From the NCBI GenBank assembly GCA_029986195.1, contig DALTYF010000082.1, forward strand, positions 1 through 5,356: DNA of 5,356 nt, read 5' to 3'. The notes below the pieces were generated by a model. That model searched no databases, had not been told where the DNA came from, and saw nothing but the letters and a program-made list of their open reading frames with translations. The first letter of the stretch is position 1, and the number at the start of each line of letters is the position of its first letter. Made by a program: the position numbers and the translations under genes. This stretch comes from Methanocorpusculum sp. (GTDB taxonomy: Archaea > Halobacteriota > Methanomicrobia > Methanomicrobiales > Methanocorpusculaceae). Positions 1-5,356 of this stretch are shown piece by piece.

Positions 1-1287
1 GGCGCCCCCCCCCGCGGCTGGAACACCACCCGCGGACTCATCTACCTCCGGATCGACCACGAAGCCCTCGCAGCACTCGACCCCGAAGCCGCCGAAAGCG
101 CCTACCGCTCAGCACTCGACAGCTTCGAAGAAGAACAAATGGACAACGAAGAAGTAGCCCAGATACGCTTCTCCTTCATCCTCCTCGAAAAACTCCTCGG
201 CCACTACGACGCCGCCCGCTACGAACTCGGCCTCCTCCTCAAAAGCCGCACCGACCCCGTCTACCGGCTTCTGGAAGCAGAACTCGCCGCCCGCACCGGA
301 CACGGCGACGACGCCAACACCATCTACCGCAGTCTCATTGCCGAAGAATGCAGCAAAGACGCAGAAATAGCCGACCCCGCCATGCAGGAACTCATCATCA
401 CCCGCTTCAAAGCATTCCTCGACTCCGTCCGCAGCAAAGAAGAAGTCGCAGGCATCATCAGCGTCCTCCTCTCCTCCTACCCGACCGCCGTCTGCTTAAC
501 ACAGATCGGCGCCGCCTACGAAGAAGCCACTACCTTATTCCAGCCGCCGGACTGGTACTACCGGGCATACCGCGCCGACTACATCCACGGCGGCATCGCC
601 TACGCCGCATTCCTCAAACGCCTCGGCGAAGACCGCGAATGCGAAACCGTCATCCGCTACATCCTCACCAACATCACCCGTGCCGCCGACGTCGAACGCG
701 TCGCAGGCGTCGTCCTCAACGGCAAAGAAGCCATGTACCGCATCCCCAAAGTCATGGAACAGATCCTTGCCCGCCCTCACCTCGGTACTCGAAAAACTCT
801 CCTCCAACGGCCGTGAAATGCTCGCCGTCGACCTCCTCTACGCCGCCGATGACGCCCTCGAACGGCAGGACTACGAAGAATGCAAATGGCACTGCCTGCT
901 CGGTCTCGACGTCATGCCCTGCTACCCGCCGTAATCAAAGTCGAAGACTTCATGCAGCTACTCTCCCAGGCAAAAGGCCGGGCACTCGCCGAACGCCCCG
1001 TCCTTCTGGAAAAGAACGCCTGGCTGGAAACCACCGCCGACCCAGGCAGTGAACCCGCCCCGGTTGCAAACCTCCTCGACCTTGACGAACGCGAACAGCA
1101 GGTCATCGCCTTCCTCAAAGAACACCGCGAAGCAACCGAAATGGACCTCAGAACCGTCCTCAACACCCGCCGCGTCACCGGCATCGTAAACGGCATCCTC
1201 ACCAAAGCCGCCGAAAAAGGCGTAAAGATCATCGAAAAACGGGGCGTTGGCGACCGTGGAGAAATATATGGCTATACCGGAGAATAA
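1..1287 (+). pseudogene. TPR-like helical-repeat protein with C-terminal winged-helix domain, 5'-partial, two frameshifts
   Basis: The reading frame is open from base 1, so the start lies upstream. The product is built of amphipathic helix pairs of TPR type (for example LLGHYDAARYELGLLL, YRADYIHGGIAYAAFLKRLG and ALERQDYEECKWHCLLGLDV), then a charged linker, then about 70 C-terminal residues starting LDLDEREQQVIAFLKEH that look like a winged helix-turn-helix ending in a basic beta-wing (IIEKRGVGDRGEIYGY). Such a protein would plausibly serve as a scaffold or DNA-binding partner. The frame is broken twice. Frame 1 gives sense to about 772-790 and then reaches TGA at 814-816; frame 2 continues to TAA at 932-934; frame 1 resumes at 928 and ends with TAA at 1285-1287. 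Removing both shifts gives one continuous protein. Its last 20 bases overlap the next gene, which suggests translational coupling and a shared function. I do not recognise a named family; the fold assignment is by pattern only. Sequencing error and true pseudogene are both possible. Confidence 0.65.
1258..1267 (+). promoter_or_regulatory. Ribosome binding site that decides the BrxD-like start
   Basis: GGAG at 1258-1261 lies six bases before ATG 1268, inside the end of the upstream coding region. It favours ATG 1268 over the in-frame TTG at 1247, which has no comparable site, and it fits translational coupling with the TPR-winged-helix gene. Confidence 0.65.
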
Positions 1288-2572
1288 CGGAATCGGGCGT
1301 GACGAACGCCGGCTGGAAAGTGTTGCAATCATCAACGCACTGCGTCGCGGAACCGTCCCCGAATCAGGACTCGGACGACTCGCCGTCGGCCTGCAAACCG
1401 AAGAAAAAGTCATCACCTCCCAGCTCGCATTCGTCGGAACCGGTCACGCCGACTGCAAATTTGTCCGCGGCGAATACGGATCCGGCAAAACATTTCTCAT
1501 CTCGCGTGCCGTAGAGATCGGACTTGCCGCAAAATTTGTCACAAGTCACGTCGTCATCTCACCCGACACCCCGCTGCACAAACTCCAGGCAGTCTATGCA
1601 CGCATCTGCGCAGGACTTACCACCCCGACCGAAGACCATGCCTTAAAAAGCATCATCGACACTTGGATCTACGGCATCGAAGACCGGCTCATCAGCACCG
1701 GCATCGACGAAAACGACCCCGCACTTGCCGACCTGACCACAAAAGAAATCGAAGCAGTTCTAACGCGGGTAAGCGGCATTCACTCCGGCCTTGCCGCAGC
1801 ACTCCGGACCTACTATCAGGCAAACAACAAAGGCGACTTCGCCACCGCCCAGGCAGCCATCGGCTGGATATCCGGAGAACAGACCGTCGGCCGAACCTTC
1901 AAAGCACAGGCCGGTCTCAAAGGAACCGTAACCGAAGGAGACGCACTTGCATTCCTGAACAGCCTGGTGCACATTATCGTACAGGCCGGATACGCAGGTC
2001 TCCTCGTCAGCTTCGATGAAGTGGAAACCGCCCAGGCATTCGCCCGGCCCCAGCGGGAAAAAGGATACATCAACCTCCGCCAGATTGTGGACATGATTGA
2101 CCGGAACGAACTGCCGAACTGCTTCCTCCTGTTTGCCGGAACCCCGGCACTCTTCGACAGTGCAAAAGGCATCCGGTCCCTGCCGCCGCTCTACGACCGC
2201 ATCGGCATGATCGCCGACGACGGATTTTCCAATCCCATGCAGACACAGATCATTCTGCCAAAGTTTGACATAAAAAAACTCGAAGAAGTCTCCCTGCGGG
2301 TAATCGACATCTACACCGAAGCATACTCCGAAGTTGACAAGACCCGTGTCTCCATTCGGTTTATCCGGACCATGATCGAACGCGTGACCGGACGTTTCGG
2401 CGGCCGCGTGGATGTGGTACCGCGTCTCTACCTGCGGGAGTTTGTGGACGTACTGGACAAATGCGCTCTGTATGACTCCTATAACCCGATGGAAAAGTAC
2501 GCGTTCATCGCAAAAGAGGATGACACATCGCTGAAAGAGGAAGAAAAAGCCGTCATGGAAGTCAGCTGGTGA
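1268..2572 (+). CDS. brxD: BrxD-like P-loop ATPase (BrxC/BrxD, DUF2791 family)
   Basis: This is an intact 434-residue protein, close to the usual BrxD length. Walker A is GEYGSGKT at residues 68-75. It is followed by the family-typical stretch VISPDTPLHKLQAVYARI around 97-113. Walker B is GLLVSFDEVE at 244-253, with D250/E251 as the likely catalytic acids. A sensor-like strand LLFAGTPALF lies at 287-296. Together these mark the AAA+-like ATPase of the BrxC/BrxD family, known from BREX phage defence (BrxD in type 2) and from Ter/TerB-helicase gene clusters. The protein is expected to be cytoplasmic and to drive an ATP-dependent step on DNA or on partner proteins; its exact reaction is not established. 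ATG 1268 was chosen for its RBS and gives a 20-base overlap with the preceding gene. No methylase, PglZ or helicase is visible, so membership of a complete BREX system cannot be claimed. It is the only long gene in the window without a frame break. Confidence 0.82.
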   Translation: MAIPENNGIGRDERRLESVAIINALRRGTVPESGLGRLAVGLQTEEKVITSQLAFVGTGHADCKFVRGEYGSGKTFLISRAVEIGLAAKFVTSHVVISPDTPLHKLQAVYARICAGLTTPTEDHALKSIIDTWIYGIEDRLISTGIDENDPALADLTTKEIEAVLTRVSGIHSGLAAALRTYYQANNKGDFATAQAAIGWISGEQTVGRTFKAQAGLKGTVTEGDALAFLNSLVHIIVQAGYAGLLVSFDEVETAQAFARPQREKGYINLRQIVDMIDRNELPNCFLLFAGTPALFDSAKGIRSLPPLYDRIGMIADDGFSNPMQTQIILPKFDIKKLEEVSLRVIDIYTEAYSEVDKTRVSIRFIRTMIERVTGRFGGRVDVVPRLYLREFVDVLDKCALYDSYNPMEKYAFIAKEDDTSLKEEEKAVMEVSW

Positions 2573-2582
2573 TTTCCCGCAA

Positions 2583-2596
2583 CCCTTTATTTTTTC
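2583..2596 (+). terminator. T-rich stretch after the BrxD-like gene
   Basis: The 53-base gap between the BrxD-like gene and the OB-HD gene contains CTTTATTTTTTC, resembling an archaeal oligo-T termination signal. The same AT-rich block could instead act as the promoter of the OB-HD gene (TATA-like, about 35 bases before its ATG). No hairpin is seen. It suggests the OB-HD gene may be transcribed separately from the ATPase, but the evidence is weak. Confidence 0.35.
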
Positions 2597-2625
2597 GCCG
2601 CCAATAATATCCGACGGAACCACCC

Positions 2626-3573
2626 ATGGATAAAAATCTCTACATAGAACAGATCACCAACGGAACAGAAGTCTCCTCTCTCTTCCTCGTCAAACGCTCC
2701 GACCTCCGCAGCAAACGCGGCGAACAGTTTGTGTACATGACACTTGCCGACCGCACCGGAACCATTGAATGCAAAGCCTACGGCGACAAAGCAGTTGAAG
2801 CAGCCCGTGCCGTCAAGACCGGCATGGTCTATGCCATCTGCGTATCGGCAAAACCAACCCAGAACGGCGAACTGCATCTCTTCTCAGACACTGCCGAAAC
2901 CCTTCACTCACTCCTCAGAGGACCGGTCGCACTCATACCCGGACAGGACACCGAGTTCATCTTCACCCCGCCGACATCACCGGCAACGCATCCGAAATCC
3001 AGAAAATTGTCGCAAGCATTATCAACGGCGACCTCCGGCTCTTTGTAGCCTGCTGCCTCGATCAGCGGTTCTACGAATGTCCCGCCGCCATCCGCCGCCA
3101 CCATGAATACATCGGCGGCCTCTGTGAACACTCCCTGGAAACAGTCAGAATCGCCTTAAACCTTGTCGAAACCATGCCTCGGACCGAGATCAACCGTGAC
3201 ATGGTCATCGCCGGAGCAGTCCTGCACGACATCGGCAAGATCTTCTGCTTCGACAAAGTCGGCTACGGCTACGTACCCAACGACACCTACAACCTCATCG
3301 AACACATCACCATGGGCATCATGTTCATCGACGAATACAAACACCTCATCTCCGAAGCCCAGCTCTTACAGCTCCGCCACATCATCCAGTCGCACCACGG
3401 CATCTACGGCGACGTCGTCCCCCTCACTGCCGAAACATGGCTCGTAAACCAGGCAGATGGGGCCAGCTCCCTCCTCCGCAGCATGACGTATCGTCGACGA
3501 CCTCTCAGAAACCCCCAAAGGCCAAAAGAAAAAAGGCCTTCGCAGTGAAAAATTCCTCTGGAAAGCAGTATAA
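2626..3573 (+). pseudogene. OB-fold/HD-domain protein, YhaM-like 3'-5' exoribonuclease family, two frameshifts
   Basis: Reconstructed across two frame breaks, the product is about 315 residues, the usual length of YhaM-type proteins. The N-terminal 90 or so residues form an OB fold (nucleic-acid binding): VSSLFLVKRSDLRSKRGEQF, then LADRTGTIECKAYG. After a linker comes an HD phosphohydrolase domain: HHEYIGGLCEHSL near 3099-3137, LHDIGKI with the His-Asp pair at 3225-3230, and SHHGIYG with His codons at 3393-3398. In characterised homologues this domain is a metal-dependent 3'-5' nuclease. Frame 1 holds from ATG 2626 to about 2969, frame 3 from 2970 to about 3488, and frame 1 again from 3490 (IVDDLSETPKGQKKKGLRSE) to TAA 3571-3573. 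The tail KGLRSEKFLWKAV matches the expected end of the family, so the second break is secure. No strong RBS precedes the ATG. The family is housekeeping in many genomes; a link with the neighbouring ATPase is speculative. Confidence 0.75.
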
Positions 3574-3586
3574 CCCCCCTCTTTTT
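3574..3586 (+). terminator. Candidate oligo-T terminator after the OB-HD gene
   Basis: Immediately after the stop codon there is a run of six C and then TCTTTTT. Archaeal RNA polymerase stops at such T-runs without needing a hairpin. The position, directly at the gene end and before a long AT-rich intergenic region, supports the call, but five T residues is a modest signal. Confidence 0.4.
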
Positions 3587-3605
3587 CATCCGGTATCCGC
3601 AGGAA

Positions 3606-3622
3606 TGTATCTCCGGGATACA
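3606..3622 (+). repeat. Short perfect inverted repeat TGTATC-N5-GATACA
   Basis: Two 6-base arms are separated by TCCGG, about 135 bases before cbiM. A further GTATCC at 3593-3598 could pair with GGATAC at 3616-3621 as an alternative stem. It could be a regulator site or an RNA hairpin; with arms this short, chance is also possible. Confidence 0.3.
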
Positions 3623-3678
3623 GCAGCACCGTGCATACCATCCTTCGCGCTTTTGGAAATCTTCGTATGACCCATATC

Positions 3679-3735
3679 AATACAAATTATTTTTCCAACA
3701 CAAATCATAACTTGGTTTGAATACAAATAAATACT
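3679..3735 (+). promoter_or_regulatory. Candidate cbiM promoter/operator with three AAYACAAAT repeats
   Basis: The AT-rich stretch holds AATACAAAT at 3679-3687, AACACAAAT at 3697-3705 and AATACAAAT at 3720-3728. The last copy runs into AAATAAATAC, a TATA-like element centred near 3729. Archaeal transcription starts about 25 bases downstream of the TATA centre, which falls almost on the cbiM ATG at 3756. Metal-uptake genes are commonly controlled by a metal-sensing repressor or a B12-type signal, so the repeated 9-mer could be an operator. No conserved cobalamin-riboswitch box was recognised. Both the TATA assignment and the operator role are inferred. Confidence 0.4.
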
Positions 3736-3755
3736 CATTATGTCAATTATGTTTA

Positions 3756-4451
3756 ATGCACATTATGGAAGGGTACTTACCCATCGAATGGTGTGTGCTG
3801 TGGGCAGTGCTCTCGGCACCATGTGTCATCTACGGTCTGTGGAGGATGAAACAGATGATATAGCAGGACAGACGCGTTCTTCCTCTGATGGCAGTCTGCG
3901 GTGCATTTGTGTTCGTACTTTCCGCACTGAAGATCCCGTCAGTTACCGGAAGCTGCTCGCATCCGACCGGAACCGGTCTGTCCGCTTCCTTCTTCGGCCC
4001 GTGGGTCACCGCGGTTCTTGGAACCATCGTATTGTTATTTCAGGCAATTTTACTTGCGCACGGCGGTCTTACCACACTTGGAGCAAACGTATTCTCGATG
4101 GCAATCGTCGGCCCGTTTGTTGCCTGGCTGATCTTCGTCGCACTGCGCCGCTACGCTCATGCCGGTCTCGGCCTGTCGGTGTTCATCACCGCAGCAGTTG
4201 CAAACCTGGTGACCTACACCGTTACCTCTCTGCAGCTTGCCCTTGCCTTCCCGGCTGACGGCAGCATTCTCACGGCCTTCATTGCATTTGCAACCATCTT
4301 TGCCGTAACCCAGATTCCGCTTGCAATCATTGAAGGTATCATCTGCGGCCTCGTTGCAAAGTACATCGTCCGTGTCAAGCCTGACATTCTCAAGAAACTC
4401 GGCATCATCGAAGATGCAGAGATCGCAAAAATCCAGGGTGAGGCAGCATGA
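3756..4451 (+). CDS. cbiM: CbiM cobalt ECF-transporter substrate-binding membrane protein, with in-frame TAG at codon 36
   Basis: CbiM is the membrane S-component that binds Co2+ in CbiMNQO energy-coupling-factor importers, feeding cobalamin-type cofactor synthesis. Read from ATG 3756 the frame has 231 codons. The N-terminus [12 protein letters not shown] is the family hallmark: the Met1 amine and His2 are metal ligands in related NikM/CbiM structures. The motif [10 protein letters not shown] follows (His69, a further ligand), then [20 protein letters not shown] and several hydrophobic membrane segments, and the C-terminus is typical. Codon 36 (3861-3863) is TAG, between GLWRMKQMI and [13 protein letters not shown]; similarity continues on both sides without a gap. 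Starting at the downstream ATG 3888 would remove His2 and the first membrane helix, so that product should not function. TAG may be a point mutation or base error of CAG, AAG or GAG, or much less likely a pyrrolysine codon. No SD-like sequence precedes ATG 3756. The stop overlaps cbiN. Confidence 0.9.
4436..4447 (+). promoter_or_regulatory. Strong ribosome binding site for cbiN
   Basis: GGGTGAGG at 4436-4443, a typical methanogen GGTGA-type SD sequence, lies four bases before ATG 4448 inside the 3' end of cbiM. It confirms the cbiN start and contrasts with the lack of such a site before cbiM and cstA. Confidence 0.75.
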
Positions 4452-4750
4452 ACCGGGCGACAACGGAGATCATCCTCGGCATTGCCGTCATCGTCATCTT
4501 CGTGATCGGCACACTGTTTCTCATCCCCTCCGGAGGAGAAGGTGAAGAAGGCTGGGGCGGTGCGGACGGCGGAGCCGCCGACCTGATCGACAGCACCGGT
4601 TATGTTCCCTGGTTCAACCCGATCTGGGAACCACCGAGCGGCGAGATCGAATCACTGTTCTTCTGCGTTCAGACCGCAATCGGCACAGTCATCGTCGGCT
4701 ACTTCTTCGGATACTGGAGAGGTGCCAAAGGCCGCAAAGACGAAGAGTAA
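4448..4750 (+). CDS. cbiN: CbiN, accessory membrane protein of the cobalt ECF transporter
   Basis: This is an intact 100-residue protein, the normal CbiN length. A transmembrane helix at residues 8-27 ([20 protein letters not shown]) is followed by a Gly/Asp/Glu-rich extracytoplasmic loop with the family-typical [11 protein letters not shown] around 37-47. Next come the conserved [16 protein letters not shown] at 55-70, a second helix at about 70-90 and a basic-acidic tail ([10 protein letters not shown]). In this family CbiN joins CbiM to allow metal loading of the substrate site. ATG 4448 overlaps the cbiM stop as ATGA, so the two are translated together. The partners CbiQ (transmembrane T-component) and CbiO (ATPase) do not follow; an apparent terminator comes first. 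Confidence 0.93.
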   Translation: MNRATTEIILGIAVIVIFVIGTLFLIPSGGEGEEGWGGADGGAADLIDSTGYVPWFNPIWEPPSGEIESLFFCVQTAIGTVIVGYFFGYWRGAKGRKDEE

Positions 4751-4753
4751 GTA

Positions 4754-4763
4754 CACACGTGTG
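4754..4763 (+). repeat. 10-base perfect palindrome CACACGTGTG after cbiN
   Basis: The palindrome begins three bases after the cbiN stop codon. It could be a protein-binding site between cbiMN and cstA, but a single 10-base palindrome is weak evidence. Confidence 0.25.
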
Positions 4764-4791
4764 GACAAAGCCTGACAGCTGTTTTGTTCCC

Positions 4792-4819
4792 CGGGGCCGG
4801 ACACCCCGTACTTTTTTTT
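4792..4819 (+). terminator. Hairpin plus T8 terminator after cbiMN
   Basis: CGGGG at 4792-4796 pairs with CCCCG at 4804-4808 across a 7-base loop, and a run of eight T at 4812-4819 follows three bases later. It has the form of an intrinsic terminator, and the T-run alone is a good archaeal stop signal. It separates cbiMN from the CstA-family gene, 72 bases ahead of that start. Confidence 0.7.
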
Positions 4820-4854
4820 ACAACGACGGTCGGAACATCAAAAACAGATCACCT

Positions 4855-4863
4855 GTTTTATGG
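4855..4863 (+). promoter_or_regulatory. Possible TATA-like element before cstA
   Basis: GTTTTATGG is centred about 33 bases before ATG 4892, so transcription would begin only a few bases before the start codon. This fits the absence of an SD sequence there. The match to an archaeal TATA box is poor. Confidence 0.25.
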
Positions 4864-4891
4864 TCTCTCACCACCATATTTCCTGCGAAAC

Positions 4892-5356
4892 ATGATCACC
4901 TTCCTTGCAGGAATCGCTATTCTCATCCTCGGCTACTGCATCTGGGGCACAGTCGCCGAAAAGATCTTTGCTCCCGACGACCGTCTCACCTCCGCACTCG
5001 CACATCCGGACAGGGTAGAACGGGTCCCGCTCTCCAAAAAACGCAACATGCTTCTGCAGCTGCTCAATATTGCCGGCATGGGTCCGATTGTTGGCGTTGC
5101 CCTTGGAATTAAGTTCGGCGCAATCGTCTTTCTTCTGCTCCCCATCGGAAACGTGATCGGCGGTGCGATTCATGACTACTATATCGGCATGATCTCCGCA
5201 CGAAATAATGGCGCCGACGTTCCGACCCTGATGGAGAAGTTCTTCGGCCGGCGGTCAGCAGCCTGTTCATGGTGCTTGCCGCTGTCTGCCTGGTTCTAGT
5301 CGTGACCACTTTTACCAACGTCCCCGCCCGGTTTATCCGGACCCTGATTCCACTCG
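4892..5356 (+). CDS. cstA: CstA-family (carbon starvation protein A) transporter, 3'-partial, with a frameshift near 5250
   Basis: CstA proteins are large multi-helix membrane transporters linked in bacteria to peptide or pyruvate uptake; the archaeal substrate is unknown. The window has about the first 155 residues. They show a first helix MITFLAGIAILILGYCIWG, then KIFAPDDRLTSALAHPDRVERVPLSKKRNML, the conserved QLLNIAGMGPIVGVALGIKFG, and NVIGGAIHDYYIGMISARNNGA. Frame 2 is coding to about 5251 and would then run into a spurious end at 5297-5299. From 5254 frame 1 resumes with VSSLFMVLAAVCLVLVVTTF and TNVPARFIRTLIPL to the window edge, exactly the expected continuation. One base appears to be missing in the GGCCGGCGG run at 5246-5254. 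ATG 4892 was chosen because family homology begins there; the upstream in-frame ATG 4784 would add an unrelated leader. Whether the gene is functional depends on whether the shift is real. Confidence 0.88.

Noticed and set aside
348..1052. A 234-codon + strand frame rich in Arg, His and Pro
   Set aside because: The composition is what a C-rich coding sequence gives when read out of frame; the TPR-wHTH protein occupies the same bases with sensible helices.
1268..2572. Complete BREX system
   Set aside because: Only a BrxD-like ATPase is present in the window; no BrxA, BrxB, BrxC, PglX, PglZ or BrxL is visible.
1760..2623. A 287-codon open frame on the minus strand opposite the BrxD-like gene
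   Set aside because: It lies entirely antisense to a gene with clear Walker motifs, has low-complexity aromatic/glycine composition typical of a reverse-frame shadow, and shows no recognisable domain.
3665..3683. NikR-like operator (GTATGA ... TCAATAC)
   Set aside because: The half-sites are imperfect and their spacing does not match the known NikR consensus; it may be chance in an AT-rich region.
3574..3755. Cobalamin riboswitch upstream of cbiM
   Set aside because: No recognisable B12-box consensus or multi-stem core was seen, the region is AT-rich and short, and the candidate promoter would make the transcript leaderless.
3740..4258. A 172-codon + strand frame starting before cbiM
   Set aside because: It is out of frame with the strongly conserved CbiM sequence and has Arg/Ser-rich shadow composition.
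4784..4891. Upstream start for cstA at ATG 4784
   Set aside because: The added 36 residues include a translated terminator T-run and do not resemble the family; the conserved first helix begins at ATG 4892.
1..5356. CRISPR array, tRNA, rRNA or insertion sequence
   Set aside because: No regularly spaced repeats, no tRNA cloverleaf or rRNA-like stretch, and no transposase-like protein or terminal inverted repeats were found on either strand.

Overview
The window reads as archaeal, most likely a methanogen of the Methanomicrobiales (Methanocorpusculum-like). This is inferred from an archaeal-type CbiM/CbiN cobalt-uptake pair, a CstA-family transporter, GGTGA-type ribosome binding sites, T-rich termination signals without bacterial -10/-35 boxes, and C-ending codon preference. 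No 16S rRNA or other taxonomic marker is present, so this is a lineage-level guess. All recognised genes lie on the + strand.

Region 1 (1-2572) is a two-gene unit. The first is a helical-repeat (TPR-like) protein with a C-terminal winged-helix domain; its 5' end is outside the window and its frame is broken twice. It overlaps an intact 434-residue P-loop ATPase of the BrxC/BrxD (DUF2791) family, closest to BrxD. The pair looks like the downstream end of a BREX/Ter-related defence-type locus whose other parts (helicase, TerB, PglZ and so on) would have to lie upstream. Region 2 (2573-3573) holds an OB-fold plus HD-domain protein resembling the YhaM 3'-5' exoribonuclease, also broken by two frameshifts.

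Region 3 (3574-3755) is an AT-rich intergenic stretch. It carries three near-identical AAYACAAAT 9-mers and a candidate TATA element placed so that the cbiM mRNA would be leaderless. Region 4 (3756-4750) is cbiM-cbiN with an ATGA stop/start overlap; cbiM has an in-frame TAG at codon 36. A hairpin followed by eight T residues ends the unit, so cbiQ and cbiO are not here. Region 5 (4892-5356) is the start of a CstA-family transporter, frameshifted near 5250 and cut by the window end.

The most unusual property of the window is the density of disruptions: five frame breaks and one amber codon in four of six genes, while protein similarity stays strong on both sides of every break. This fits uncorrected sequencing errors (three of the breaks look like one-base losses in C/G-rich runs) or very recent gene decay, as in a reduced host-associated archaeon. 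The sequence alone cannot decide. The candidate biological novelty is the TPR-winged-helix/BrxD pair, possibly together with the OB-HD nuclease.
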